A DNA stretch of 37,371 bases, taken from positions 1 to 37,371 of the IMG/VR virus record IMGVR_UViG_3300030419_001248, one strand, 5' to 3'. The position numbers and the translations under genes were made by a program. The notes below the pieces were generated by a model, which saw nothing but the letters and a program-made list of their open reading frames with translations, ran no database searches and was not told the origin of the DNA. This document shows positions 8,405 through 18,786 of the stretch, in pieces; within the stretch, counting starts at the first letter, position 1; each line of letters opens with the position of its first letter. The DNA comes from a virus.

Positions 8405-11400
8405 TAAGCATTCACCATATACATTTCATAATCGTCCCTAAACATTCTACTAATTATATTAGTCCAAATAGGTGCAAAATCAGGAGATTCCTGTATTATT
8501 TGCTCAATAAAATTAGCCATATCTGCACGCATCATAATAGCTAAATTATTAGTACTAGACAACCACCATGTAGGGCTTTCAGATGGAGACATTCTAATAG
8601 ATTCATTTTCCATAGCTTTCCATCTAGGTAGGAACTCATCAACAAAAGCTTTCCCTGCTTCTGTTTCTCTAACTTCTGGTATATTTGGCCATTTATTAAC
8701 CATCTCAAGTAATATTTCTTTTGAAGTAGCTGGTACTCTTAAACCACCTGTAGCTTCAAAACCTGGAAGTTCTTGTATTAATGCAGTTCTATATATACGG
8801 AATAACTTATTCTTTTCATTTTCAGGCATATTAGAATATTCATACTTTTCTTTAAAAGCTGTGTACATAAAGTAACCTATAGTATCGTTAGCAGCTCTAT
8901 TAAACTCTTCTAGACTTAATACTTCTCTTTCTCCTATTTCATACTCTTCAATAATTCTTTGATAATTTCTTTCTTCATAAGGACTATCAGGTAAAACATA
9001 GAAAGAACTCTTAGGTAAATGTGTTAGTATATTTTTATTATCTCTCTGCCATGAAAGTACTCTATCACTATAAGCTTTCTTACCTGACTTACTTGTACTC
9101 TTAGAAGTTGTTAACCAACCATGTTGATAACCGTATAATCTTACAAATGACTCATATGCTGCTACGTGGTCTCCACCATGTTTTTGAACTAAGTTCTGAT
9201 ATTCTTTTGCTAATAACTGTGTAGCCCATATTTTTCCATTCTTATCTTCAGCATAATATCTAGGAGAGAAACCAGTAGGAAGTACAAATTGAGCACAAAA
9301 TCTTAAAGCAAATGATGTACTTGTTTTATCTTTACAATATCCCTGTAATGCTGTATCTATAATATCTGGAGTTAATTCATTATCTGGTAACTTATCAGCA
9401 GTAGTACCTTTCCATTCTATCTCTGCTAGATAAGGGTCTAATGTACCATCTTTTAGCCACCTATCTTCTGCACCTTCCATTTTTAATAACCTAAATAATT
9501 CAATTGAAGTACTTGCTCTTGCTGAATCTATTTCAGCTTGATTTCCAAATGGTGTTGCACCTATAGTTATCCAGAATTTATTTAAAGAAGCATTATCAGG
9601 CATAATTGAATCTAAGAAACCATCGCCTGTAGGAGGACCGAAATCACCATATAATACACTTCTTAATTCATCACCAGTACCATTATCAGGTAATAGTTTA
9701 TCAATAGCATATCCAGCCATTGGAGTAGGACCAGGAACAAATCCTTGACCTAATATGTTTACTCCAGTTACAAATCCTCTTGGAGACATCTTAATATTTG
9801 AATCTTCACCGAATATTAAGTTAGACATCCAACCACCAAATGGGTATACGAACATTTGTTCGCCTGAACCATTAGGGTCTTCTGTAAAGAAACCGTCTCC
9901 TGTATATCCTAATCCTGATGCTCCAGCTCCACCTTTTACACCTAATTGAACTTTTCTTACTATTGTAGGATTTTCAGCTATTAACCTAGGCCATGTAGTT
10001 AATAACTCAAACCATACTTCAGGGAATGGAAATAAGTTTCTTAATTTATGAGAAATATTATGTCTCTTAGTTACATCATAAAGTAACTCTTTTGTTGCAG
10101 CTAAACCAAAAGCTTTTGAAGTATCATTGATTGCTTCATAATTTGATTTATTGTATCTAGTACCTACTTTTGGAGCATCTACTAAATCCCATCCTGATTT
10201 ATTTATTTGAAATATATCATCTAAACCTGAAGCTTTTATTTCATCAATATATATTTTTCTTAAATCTTTATCGAATAAATGCCACATATCCATAATCTTT
10301 TCCCAACGATATTGTTTGAAAACAACACTTCTATTTAAATAATTCAAGTTCTTTTCTACTAATTTTTCAAAAAAGATATTTACGCCTTTATCCCATTGTT
10401 GTTCTAATTTAGCTATTCCTGTTACTTCGTTATCAAAATGTTTTTTAAATATAGTACCAAAGTCCATTTCATCACCATAAGCATCAATATATTTTTGTAT
10501 TTCTTTTTTAATTGCTACTTCATCTACAGCAGATATTGCTTTTAATGTACCAAACTCATCTGATTCAGACAGTAAATCAATAAATTCGTCAGAATCATAT
10601 TTTTTAAATTTTCCATCAGCAATAACATCTCTTAGGAATTGATGACCTATATATTCTGAATCAACATTATGGCTTAACTGTGCATCTATTAATGCATTAA
10701 TATTATTTTGTTTTTGGTCTTTATAAGAATATTTTTTATAATCAATACCTTCAGTTAATTGATGTCCAGTTAATTGTCTAATATGGTTTTCTCTAGATTT
10801 TAGATAAGCAATAGCATGTTCATCATCTCTTGCAACTTTAATCCAATCTTCCCCACCTCTTTCTAGTAAACGTTTTCTTTCATTACTTGTAAGGAACCAT
10901 TCAATAAGAGGCTGAGTAACTCCACCTTCTTTAGCTACCATTCTAGTTACAGGGTCCATTCTTAATTTAAATATTCCATCATAAATAGCATCTGCATAAT
11001 CTGCGTCTCCAAAATTAACTTCTTTAAAACTATGTTTATATTGATTATCATACTTATGGTCAGCTAAAATATTTTTATAATGATTTTCATGCATTAATGA
11101 TTTATATTCAGGACTATTAAAAATATTCTCTATATTATCACCATGTTGTTTCATCATTGCTTTTTGTTGTTCTTCTGAATGAGAAAATACCCAAGATAAA
11201 TATCTAAAAGGATGGTTATATGCTGAATCAAGTCCAGCTGCTGCAACCCTTGCTTGTTCTTCTAAAAATATTCTTGTAAAGAAAGCATATCTAACAAGTA
11301 CAATTGGTTTAAATAATTTTCTTGTATAAGTATCAAGTAATAAAGTTACTGCATCATCCATAGTTTTATTTGTAGGAATATATCCTCCTATTTCAGCTGC

Positions 11401-14229
11401 ATACTTCTTAACTCCTTTTTTTCCATCTTTTTTAAATGCTTCTACAAATTTCTTATAATGAGGTCTAGCTAATGAAAACCCTTTAAAAGTTTTAATATCA
11501 TCAGATGACAAAGCAAAGAAACCTTTTCCTGCAACTCTATCTACAATATCTTGATTAAGAAAAGGAAAATAGTTATCAGTCATTTCACCTAAAGTACTTG
11601 CTTTAGGTATTAAAATTGTTTGATAATCTCCTTTTAAGTTAAATTTCTTTGTATCGAATATTGCACCAGTTGAAGAACCAGGAAATACCATATTATATAA
11701 TCTTTCATCATCAAATCCTGAACTCTTCCAATATGCTTTTTCACTATTCCAATCTGTTATTATTCTATTGGCATGTTTTTCTAATGCTTTAATATTTTCA
11801 CCTTGATATTTAACTCCTGCTTTTTCTGCTCTATCTTTAACTTTTTTAATAGCATGAGATAAAGAAGTTTCCATATAATCCATTAAGAAATTATTCTTAG
11901 CACGATATTGTTTTTCAATAGGTAGTTCTAATATTGTTTCCCATTCATCTATAAGTTCTATGAATTTTTTATCACTAAATCCTTGTAGATTCATATTATT
12001 TATTAAAGCTTCTGTTCCATCTATAGTGCTTGTCATACTCATATAGTTAGGACTTCTAAGTGCTAACATTTTTTTCATGTTCTCACTCATACCAGTTTGA
12101 TAAGCAGAACTAAATCCTAAGTGTTTTTTAATACCTGTAGCTTTTGGATTTATTTTATTTTTGTAAAAGAAGTTTAAAGACTCCCAAGCATCTGGTACAC
12201 CATCAACAAGTCCTGCTGTTACTTTATTTGCTTCTGTAAATTTTCTTGCTTCAGTTACTACATCATCATAATGTCTTAAAGTTCTCATTGTAAATTTACT
12301 CATATTCCAAGTACGAATAGCTCCTGCACCAAGAACAGAACCCATACTTCTCATTGCTATATCAGGTCTTCCTGTAACTTTTCTCATTGCAGCATTAGTC
12401 ATGTAAGAAAAACCTTTAGGCAACTCAGTTGCTTGAAAAACTGTAGGTTTTTTCCCAATATTCATACTTGCAGTATGATAACCATCACCTAATAAGTCTT
12501 TAAATATAATATCTATATCTACTTCACTTTTTCCTGCCATCTTCTTCCAAAACATTTTAGAACCAGGAATCCATTTATTTAAAGTAGGGTCATTCATTAG
12601 TTCTACTGGATTAGCTTCTGATATATGTTTTCTTAATGTTTTATATTCTGGTAAAGCCATAAGTTTTCCACCATCTTTAGCAAATACACTTTGAACTCTT
12701 CCATTAATTAATCCATGTTTCCTTCTTAATTTTCTATCTGCTTTTAATGCTTGTTGAACAGCAGGTATTACTTCATCCATCATTGTCGGATTAAGCGATA
12801 CCTTAGCTAATTCTTCTGAATTTTGAGATAATGTTCTAGCTATATCTTTTTCTTCTTTAGATAAATTATTCCAAGCTTTTACAGATGCTTTATCTCTACC
12901 TTTAGCAGCAGTAGCAATTTCTTTAGAAAGTTCCATAGCTTCTTTTTTATTAGCAATATACCTAACATCACCGTATTTTAATCTTTTAGCTGATTCTCTT
13001 GCTAATATATCTGTACTTCTTGACCATTTTCTAATTTTAGTAAGACTTAATAATCCACCATTAAAATATTCAGCAGGTAAAGCTGAAGCAAAATCTAACA
13101 ATCCAGAAGTTACTTTATATGCAGTAGTACCTGGTTGATATATTTGTCCTGCTTCATATCTACCCCATGAATAATCAGTTAACTGTCCATCATTTAAAAA
13201 TTCTCTTTCAGCATATTCAGTAATATTCATGTCGTTATAATTAGTTCTTCTATCAGCAAATATTTTTATTTTATTTGGATTATCAATACTTAAATAATTA
13301 ATTTGTCCATTAGCATCTAGTTCTTTGATAGGAGAACCAATCTTTAGATAATATAATTCTTTAGCTTTCTTTTCATCTCCACCGAATTTTAAAAGTAAAT
13401 CATTATACATAGGGTCTTCTTCAGCATGTATAGATTCAAAGAAGAATCTTTTACTTCTATCCATGTTTACAGCTTCACCACGCATAACTTTTTTAGCAGC
13501 AGCCCAGATATAATTTTCTCCTGCAAACTTAATAGCTTCTTTCATGAAATCAATATTTTGTTCAAGCTCTCCTGGACCTAGGTCTCTACCTAAGTTAGGA
13601 ACTTGAGATATATTAACTAATGTAGCTATATTTGCTTGAGCTACTTCTGGTGTATATCCTTTTTCTAATAATTCATCATATCTTCTAAGGTCTTGATAAT
13701 ATCTCCAGATACGACCCTGTGCTCTATAAGGAACACCACCACCTCCAAATTGCATTATGTCTGAAGTTGGTAGTGGATTCCATTTATTCCAAGTTTCTCT
13801 AATTGCATCTAATGTTCCTATTACGTATATTGGTAATGACCAATTTCCTACTTCTTTAGGAGTTCTTCCACCAGGAGCCCATCCACCAGATAATATATCA
13901 ATAATACTTAGATTCATATCATCAGTGATTTTTTCACTTCTAAATTTCTCAGATAAAGCTTTCCAATTTTCTGATTCTTGTACTACCCATTCTTCTTGAG
14001 CTTTATCAGCTAACATTTGTTTTGATAAAGTATCTGTGACTGGAAGTACCTGTGCTGCAGTTACTAAATTTTTATCTAAGATATCATAAGCAAGTGAATC
14101 TCTAATTACTCCTTCAGATAAAGCTTGTATCATAGGTCTATTTTCAGGACTTGTGTAGAACTTCATTACATCTTCTTCTAGTTTCCTAGAGAGATAGAAC
14201 TCACGCTCCATCATTGGGTCAATAAACAT
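8404..14229 (-). CDS. Giant internal virion protein candidate (1941 aa)
   Basis: This is the longest gene in the window. The predicted protein is mainly helical and strongly charged, with many Lys, Tyr and Trp residues. A glycine-rich stretch (GVKGGAGASGLGYTGDG, about residue 1436) is followed by hydrophobic and aromatic segments (MFVYPFGGWMSNLIFG). No polymerase, lysozyme or protease signature was recognised. Proteins of this size between portal and capsid are known in podoviruses as internal core or ejection proteins, or as virion enzymes. Its start overlaps the preceding stop and its stop overlaps the next start by one base each. The ejection role is inference from size and location. Confidence 0.5.
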   Translation of the reverse strand: MFIDPMMEREFYLSRKLEEDVMKFYTSPENRPMIQALSEGVIRDSLAYDILDKNLVTAAQVLPVTDTLSKQMLADKAQEEWVVQESENWKALSEKFRSEKITDDMNLSIIDILSGGWAPGGRTPKEVGNWSLPIYVIGTLDAIRETWNKWNPLPTSDIMQFGGGGVPYRAQGRIWRYYQDLRRYDELLEKGYTPEVAQANIATLVNISQVPNLGRDLGPGELEQNIDFMKEAIKFAGENYIWAAAKKVMRGEAVNMDRSKRFFFESIHAEEDPMYNDLLLKFGGDEKKAKELYYLKIGSPIKELDANGQINYLSIDNPNKIKIFADRRTNYNDMNITEYAEREFLNDGQLTDYSWGRYEAGQIYQPGTTAYKVTSGLLDFASALPAEYFNGGLLSLTKIRKWSRSTDILARESAKRLKYGDVRYIANKKEAMELSKEIATAAKGRDKASVKAWNNLSKEEKDIARTLSQNSEELAKVSLNPTMMDEVIPAVQQALKADRKLRRKHGLINGRVQSVFAKDGGKLMALPEYKTLRKHISEANPVELMNDPTLNKWIPGSKMFWKKMAGKSEVDIDIIFKDLLGDGYHTASMNIGKKPTVFQATELPKGFSYMTNAAMRKVTGRPDIAMRSMGSVLGAGAIRTWNMSKFTMRTLRHYDDVVTEARKFTEANKVTAGLVDGVPDAWESLNFFYKNKINPKATGIKKHLGFSSAYQTGMSENMKKMLALRSPNYMSMTSTIDGTEALINNMNLQGFSDKKFIELIDEWETILELPIEKQYRAKNNFLMDYMETSLSHAIKKVKDRAEKAGVKYQGENIKALEKHANRIITDWNSEKAYWKSSGFDDERLYNMVFPGSSTGAIFDTKKFNLKGDYQTILIPKASTLGEMTDNYFPFLNQDIVDRVAGKGFFALSSDDIKTFKGFSLARPHYKKFVEAFKKDGKKGVKKYAAEIGGYIPTNKTMDDAVTLLLDTYTRKLFKPIVLVRYAFFTRIFLEEQARVAAAGLDSAYNHPFRYLSWVFSHSEEQQKAMMKQHGDNIENIFNSPEYKSLMHENHYKNILADHKYDNQYKHSFKEVNFGDADYADAIYDGIFKLRMDPVTRMVAKEGGVTQPLIEWFLTSNERKRLLERGGEDWIKVARDDEHAIAYLKSRENHIRQLTGHQLTEGIDYKKYSYKDQKQNNINALIDAQLSHNVDSEYIGHQFLRDVIADGKFKKYDSDEFIDLLSESDEFGTLKAISAVDEVAIKKEIQKYIDAYGDEMDFGTIFKKHFDNEVTGIAKLEQQWDKGVNIFFEKLVEKNLNYLNRSVVFKQYRWEKIMDMWHLFDKDLRKIYIDEIKASGLDDIFQINKSGWDLVDAPKVGTRYNKSNYEAINDTSKAFGLAATKELLYDVTKRHNISHKLRNLFPFPEVWFELLTTWPRLIAENPTIVRKVQLGVKGGAGASGLGYTGDGFFTEDPNGSGEQMFVYPFGGWMSNLIFGEDSNIKMSPRGFVTGVNILGQGFVPGPTPMAGYAIDKLLPDNGTGDELRSVLYGDFGPPTGDGFLDSIMPDNASLNKFWITIGATPFGNQAEIDSARASTSIELFRLLKMEGAEDRWLKDGTLDPYLAEIEWKGTTADKLPDNELTPDIIDTALQGYCKDKTSTSFALRFCAQFVLPTGFSPRYYAEDKNGKIWATQLLAKEYQNLVQKHGGDHVAAYESFVRLYGYQHGWLTTSKSTSKSGKKAYSDRVLSWQRDNKNILTHLPKSSFYVLPDSPYEERNYQRIIEEYEIGEREVLSLEEFNRAANDTIGYFMYTAFKEKYEYSNMPENEKNKLFRIYRTALIQELPGFEATGGLRVPATSKEILLEMVNKWPNIPEVRETEAGKAFVDEFLPRWKAMENESIRMSPSESPTWWLSSTNNLAIMMRADMANFIEQIIQESPDFAPIWTNIISRMFRDDYEMYMVNA

Positions 14230-14639
14230 TACGTACTTCTACTGTTAAGTAATTGAGCAATAACAGGATGAGGATTAACTTGATACATTGCTGATAAAAG
14301 TATATCTACGTTATTAGCAATATCTCTTGTAGGTCCTCCGCCTTCTCCAATTGGTATTCCTTCTGTTGCTGGTTGACTTGGTAAATCTGTTGCTCCAAAA
14401 ACATTTGGTCCTGCTGCTTGTTGCATAGGGAAAGGAGAGTTAGCTCCACCAGAATCTCCTAAAGGAGCACCTTGTTGTTGTTGTTGATATGCAGTACTTT
14501 CTCCATATGCCATATCTTCTCCACGCATAATAGGTTGAGCTCCATCAGTTCTCTGACTTAAAGCTCCTGGTCCACTTACTGCATTCTTTCTATTAGGGGT
14601 AGGTTTTCTATATCCACCTCTAGAACGGCTCTTCGCCAT
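14229..14639 (-). CDS. Disordered head-associated protein (136 aa)
   Basis: The N-terminus is basic (MAKSRSRGGYRKPTPNRKN), followed by VSGPGALSQRTDGAQP, a Q-run near residues 52-56, Gly/Pro-rich linkers and a short helical C-terminus (DILLSAMYQVNPHPVIAQLLN). The 'GPGALSQRTDG' segment is one I recall from small proteins next to portals in uncultured marine and actinobacterial phages; no function is known. The start at 14639 is preferred over 14654 because the five extra codons form the Shine-Dalgarno sequence GAGGAGG. It follows the 53-aa gene, overlapping it by 20 bases. Confidence 0.6.
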   Translation of the reverse strand: MAKSRSRGGYRKPTPNRKNAVSGPGALSQRTDGAQPIMRGEDMAYGESTAYQQQQQGAPLGDSGGANSPFPMQQAAGPNVFGATDLPSQPATEGIPIGEGGGPTRDIANNVDILLSAMYQVNPHPVIAQLLNSRST

Positions 14640-14781
14640 AACTATCCTCCTCATTTAACATAATAATAATATTTGGTAAAGGTCTAATGATTGTATATCT
14701 TGGAAGCAATTCATCACCGTATGGAACATCTCCAAACTCTTGATTAATAATAGTCCAAAATGATTGTTCTATATCTTCCAT
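14620..14781 (-). CDS. Small conserved-position protein after portal (53 aa)
   Basis: The reading frame MEDIEQSFWTIINQEFGDVP... ends in ...NEEDSYGEEPF. It has AGGAGG six bases upstream, inside the end of the portal gene, and its ATG overlaps the portal stop by one base (TAATG). Its own end overlaps the start of the 136-aa gene. The protein is acidic with a hydrophobic middle (YTIIRPLPNIIIML). The position suggests a minor head or portal accessory protein, but no family is recognised. Confidence 0.6.
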   Translation of the reverse strand: MEDIEQSFWTIINQEFGDVPYGDELLPRYTIIRPLPNIIIMLNEEDSYGEEPF

Positions 14782-16595
14782 TATATTCCTCCTAATGCAC
14801 CAGCTACTGTAGGAGGACCTTGTGGTGCTGGTAATCCACCAGGAGCACCTTGTTGCTGAGCCATTTGTTGTTGTATCATAGCTTCTTCTTCTGGAGACAT
14901 CTGTGGTTCTTGAGGAGTATAGAACATTCTCATTATATCTGTCATTTCTGCTGGATATTCATAAATAGCTATAACAGCCATAGTAGCTGCAGGGTCTCCC
15001 TGAGCTGACCTAGCAAGAATAGATTCAAATAAAACATTCTCTGCTTTATTCTTTCTAATACGTTCTTGTACCTTAGCTATGTTATCAAGACCATCAATAT
15101 TATCTTGTAAGGTCTCTACGTCTATAACACCTGCTTGTAACAATTGCAAACCAGTAACAATCTTTTGTGGTTCATCAAAACCAGCCATAACTCCATAAAC
15201 ACGTCTTGTTCTGAAATCTCCACCAATATCTGCTATAGGAGCATAGTTTTCAGAAAATGCAGTTCCTGCATAAAAACCTTGTATTGGTTTCTTTCTTAAT
15301 TCATCAAACTGTGCAGCTAATAAACTATCAAGTTCTAATCTCTTTTCATCCATACTTTCAAGACCATGCTTAATAACTTCTCTATATTCATTAATCATTA
15401 ATGACATAGTTCCATTAAGTTCTTGTAGTCCTGCACCAGTAACAAATGAGTTAGGAGATTGAGCATCATCAGTAACTGGATATCCACCAACTAATCTGAG
15501 TTGTCTTTCTAATCTATCTATCTGTTGAAATAATTGATAAGGTATATTGTTCTGTGGTTTAGAAACTTGAGTACCAGGAGCAAGATAGTTAATTGCAAAT
15601 CTACCTCTTCTATATTGTCCTGATTCAAGTTCTCCTGATATGTTAGTTTCTGTGAATACAGAGTCTTCCATAGCTATTGCTGACATAATATTAATCTTTG
15701 CCATCATAGCCATTAAACCTATAACATGGTCATACTGACCTTTGAGTTCATCAAAAGATGTTCTCTTCATAAATACAAATTGAGGAGTACTTAAATAATT
15801 TGGTATGAAATCCAGAATCATTTTCTTTTCTGGGAATATTACATATGTACCACCAATATCATAATATTCAATTATTCTTACACCTTGACCAGTATTATCT
15901 TCCCAGTTATTATCTTTATCATTTTCATACTGCAATCCAACTTTACCGCCACCAGGACCATAAGCTGCTTCTGTAGTTTCACTTTCATCAGGATTTAATA
16001 TTTCTTTTGCAAATTCTGGATATAACTGAGCTAGTTTATATCTAGGTATTCTTCTTAATACAGCTAATTCTCTTGGTTCTTGATTAGGCCCAAAGTTTCC
16101 TGGGAACGTATCAAAAGGGTCACGGAGCTCTGCTGTAGGATATATATAACCATTTTTATCAGTTCTTGTCGTTATAATCCAAGCACAGTATCCGTAACCA
16201 GGTAACCATCTAGCTGCCTGATTTAATTGTAAATTTAAATTTTGTTTCTCATCATAAGAGGTAACAATTCTTTCTAGTTTCTCTGCTCTTCTCTTAGCTC
16301 TATCAGAACTATTATGATTTAATATATCTACTCTTACTTGAGGTATTCCTGAAATCTTTTGAGCTAATCTATCTATTCCTGATTGAAGCATATTAGGAGC
16401 TGGTAATAAATCAACATCTGAGGTTTCCATCTTATTTCCAAGTAATGCTTTCATACCATCAGCACCACCATTTAAAATAGCTTTAATTCTAGCCTTTTGC
16501 ATTTGTCTATGCTTTGAAGGTTTACCTACTACTAATTGTGTAGCATTGTCAACTATCTCTTGATAATTTTTTACATCTAAATTTTCTATCCCCAT
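14781..16595 (-). CDS. Portal protein (604 aa)
   Basis: The portal forms the dodecameric ring at the capsid vertex through which DNA enters and leaves. Evidence is the length (typical 450-700 aa), position directly after the terminase, and composition. An N-terminal helical segment is followed by a region with PNMLQSGIDRLAQKISGIPQVRV, the repeated arginine/lysine helix SDRAKRRAEKLERIV, an aromatic GYGYCAWIITT strand, and a C-terminal helical region ending in a Gln/Pro-rich tail (MIQQQMAQQQGAPGG), common in portals. The start codon lies inside the end of the terminase gene (10-base overlap). The family was inferred from context plus these features, not from an alignment. Confidence 0.75.
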   Translation of the reverse strand: MGIENLDVKNYQEIVDNATQLVVGKPSKHRQMQKARIKAILNGGADGMKALLGNKMETSDVDLLPAPNMLQSGIDRLAQKISGIPQVRVDILNHNSSDRAKRRAEKLERIVTSYDEKQNLNLQLNQAARWLPGYGYCAWIITTRTDKNGYIYPTAELRDPFDTFPGNFGPNQEPRELAVLRRIPRYKLAQLYPEFAKEILNPDESETTEAAYGPGGGKVGLQYENDKDNNWEDNTGQGVRIIEYYDIGGTYVIFPEKKMILDFIPNYLSTPQFVFMKRTSFDELKGQYDHVIGLMAMMAKINIMSAIAMEDSVFTETNISGELESGQYRRGRFAINYLAPGTQVSKPQNNIPYQLFQQIDRLERQLRLVGGYPVTDDAQSPNSFVTGAGLQELNGTMSLMINEYREVIKHGLESMDEKRLELDSLLAAQFDELRKKPIQGFYAGTAFSENYAPIADIGGDFRTRRVYGVMAGFDEPQKIVTGLQLLQAGVIDVETLQDNIDGLDNIAKVQERIRKNKAENVLFESILARSAQGDPAATMAVIAIYEYPAEMTDIMRMFYTPQEPQMSPEEEAMIQQQMAQQQGAPGGLPAPQGPPTVAGALGGI

Positions 16596-18502
16596 GGTGC
16601 CTCATTATAGTCGGTTCTATCGAAGTCTGTGAAACTTGCGTTATAATCTAATCCCATTGTCGCTAACTGCTCCTTGTTCATTCTTCTAAATACTTTCATT
16701 GGAAACCATGCTGCCATAACTAAGTCTGTCTTTTCTTTATTTCTGGTACTAACAGGCTTTCCATCAAAGTACAATAATTGTTGTCTATAAGAATTAACTT
16801 TAGCAAGACTTTCAGAATTTCCTGTCGGTAAAAATATTTTTTGATTTTCAAATAATCCAGCCATAGAACCTACACCATACATAGGGTCATGTTTATTTTT
16901 TCCAGTAACATGTCCTTGCATAGTAATTCCACTTCTTAAAACAAAATCTTTTATTTTATCATCTTGTCTAATAGCAGTTTGGAAACCATTCTCTTCAATA
17001 ATCCAATGTTGTAAATCATATTGTTGATACCAATCAGACATAATCTGTAGTGCATGTTTAACTCCTCCACCTTGTCTATTTTCAAGGTCTATAAGATATA
17101 GCTCTCCTCTATAAGAATTAATTCCCCATAGAACAGCAGCTTGATATCCAGAAGAAGCAGGGTCAAGTCCAGCAACTAAATGTAAATTACCTGGTACCTG
17201 CCCTAAAACAAAATCAGGTCTCATACATTGGTCAATCATATTCATAGTAAAGATTTGTGTACCTTCTACATATGCCTGATTGTAATAAACCATTTCATAA
17301 ATCTTTCTACCACCAGTAGTCTCTGCAGCTTGCATACGTGACATCAACCATTTATGTGTTCTCTTAGTTGGCCATAACATACAATCTATATGTTCATCTG
17401 AAAAGTGGTCAGGTATAGAACAATCTATACTATGTGCTGTTTCCACTATTGTTGTAAAACTATCATTAGAGAGTAAGTGGTGATATAAATCATCAGAGTG
17501 TTGTCTTGAACCTATAACTACTACAGCAGTATGTTCCTCTTTCCTTGATGATAGAGTTGTAGTCCACCACTGTCTTGTATTCTCTCTAGCACCAGGTTGC
17601 ATAGTAGTCTGATGGTCCTCAATGTCATCTGCAATGATTAAGTCACAGTCTCTTGAGAGTATCTTTCCACCCTTACCTACTGCTACCATAGTTGGAGATT
17701 TAATTCCTGGTACTGTTCTTGTACCTACAGTAAATTGATTCTGGCTCCAGTTCTTTCCTGACCTATTATCAGGTTTGAAGTTCTTACCTGGAGGACAAAA
17801 GTCTTCTCTAAGTCTTTCATTCTCATCTAGATGGTCTAACACAGAGCTTACAGCATTCTTAGCTATGTCTTCATTTCCACCTACCCACATGATTCTGATG
17901 TTAGGGTTCTTCATTATCTGGTAGACAGCGAAGTGTATTAGTAGTTCTGTCTTGCCATGTCTAGGGGGACTTAATATTAATAACTCTTTACCGTTAGATA
18001 TAGCATCATTAATGTTTTCTATCCAGTTCATATGGAAGTCAGCAGTTTCATACTTTTCCCCCGTTTCCGTAGCAAAATACTTATTGCGAAAGCTAGAAAA
18101 ATTTTCTAAATCATCAATTGCTTCTTCACTTACTTCCCAACCTTCACTATCTATCTCAGTTTGTTTATCTATCTTGTATGCAGCGAGCATACGTGATACG
18201 GTTGCTGAAGTACATTCAAGTGCTTTCGCTACCTCTCCTGTACTGAATATCCCTGCAGCGAGGTTATCTGCCCAGGTTTCTTTAAATTCTGTATAATATT
18301 TCCCCCTACGTACAGAAGCATAGTCTCCACTATCTGATTTAAATTCTTGATTTATAGGTTTAACTTCAGGTTCTGAACCGTCTCTCTTCTTTTGAGCCCA
18401 AGTTCTCTTATTACATTGCTCTGAACAGAACTTAGTTTGTCTTCCTTTTAACCATTTTTTACATCCAGTTGCCTCACACACTTTTTTAACTTTATTGGAC
18501 AT
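16586..18502 (-). CDS. terL: Terminase large subunit with N-terminal zinc finger and HTH (638 aa)
   Basis: This is the DNA-packaging motor and headful or site nuclease. ATPase motifs are Walker A SPPRHGKTE (178-186) and Walker B LIIADDIED (288-296). The RNase H-like nuclease starts at VAGLDPASSG (D447), with IIEENG (E503/E504) and a late Asp in EKTDLVMAAW (D593). Two N-terminal additions precede the motor: a C-x4-C-x11-C-x3-C motif (C9, C14, C26, C30) and a helix-turn-helix at about 84-112 (GIFSTGEVAKALECTSATVSRML). A separate small terminase gene is not visible, so the HTH may supply its DNA-recognition role. It starts at ATG 18502, with AGGAAG upstream and a good promoter about 37 bases upstream of the ATG. 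Confidence 0.92.
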   Translation of the reverse strand: MSNKVKKVCEATGCKKWLKGRQTKFCSEQCNKRTWAQKKRDGSEPEVKPINQEFKSDSGDYASVRRGKYYTEFKETWADNLAAGIFSTGEVAKALECTSATVSRMLAAYKIDKQTEIDSEGWEVSEEAIDDLENFSSFRNKYFATETGEKYETADFHMNWIENINDAISNGKELLILSPPRHGKTELLIHFAVYQIMKNPNIRIMWVGGNEDIAKNAVSSVLDHLDENERLREDFCPPGKNFKPDNRSGKNWSQNQFTVGTRTVPGIKSPTMVAVGKGGKILSRDCDLIIADDIEDHQTTMQPGARENTRQWWTTTLSSRKEEHTAVVVIGSRQHSDDLYHHLLSNDSFTTIVETAHSIDCSIPDHFSDEHIDCMLWPTKRTHKWLMSRMQAAETTGGRKIYEMVYYNQAYVEGTQIFTMNMIDQCMRPDFVLGQVPGNLHLVAGLDPASSGYQAAVLWGINSYRGELYLIDLENRQGGGVKHALQIMSDWYQQYDLQHWIIEENGFQTAIRQDDKIKDFVLRSGITMQGHVTGKNKHDPMYGVGSMAGLFENQKIFLPTGNSESLAKVNSYRQQLLYFDGKPVSTRNKEKTDLVMAAWFPMKVFRRMNKEQLATMGLDYNASFTDFDRTDYNEAPWG

Positions 18503-18538
18503 TTAATCTATCTTCCTGTAGATGGTTGCGTAGATTTA

Positions 18539-18567
18539 ATTATATGCTATATTAAGAACAATTACAA
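18539..18567 (-). promoter_or_regulatory. Sigma70-type promoter for the terminase/head operon
   Basis: On the minus strand TTGTAA (18567-18562) is followed by exactly 17 bases and then TATAAT (18544-18539). The predicted transcript start is near 18532, giving a leader of about 30 bases to the terminase ATG. With its host-type consensus, it would not require a phage polymerase. Confidence 0.65.
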
Positions 18568-18589
18568 ACATTGAGAAGGATTTAAGTTA

Positions 18590-18665
18590 CAAGTAAAGGT
18601 GCCATCGGGAGGCAGAAAGTTCGGGATACGAAAGTATACAGTAGAAACACAAACCGAATACTCAA
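18590..18665 (+). ncRNA. Possible structured RNA with GAAA tetraloop
   Basis: A hairpin ATAC-GAAA-GTAT (18626-18637) with a classical GNRA tetraloop is enclosed by GTTCGG/CCGAAT (18619-18624 with 18654-18659). GCC/GGC lies just upstream (18601-18603 with 18611-18613). The block is non-coding. It resembles no riboswitch consensus I could recall. Confidence 0.3.
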
Positions 18666-18786
18666 GGACTAATAAGACTGATTAATCAAATAAACCTTAT
18701 AATATAGGCCCGCTTATGCCCTAGACCCCTCTATACAGAAATTACCAGCATATATTTTATTACTTACACATATGCTAACGCAGGTG

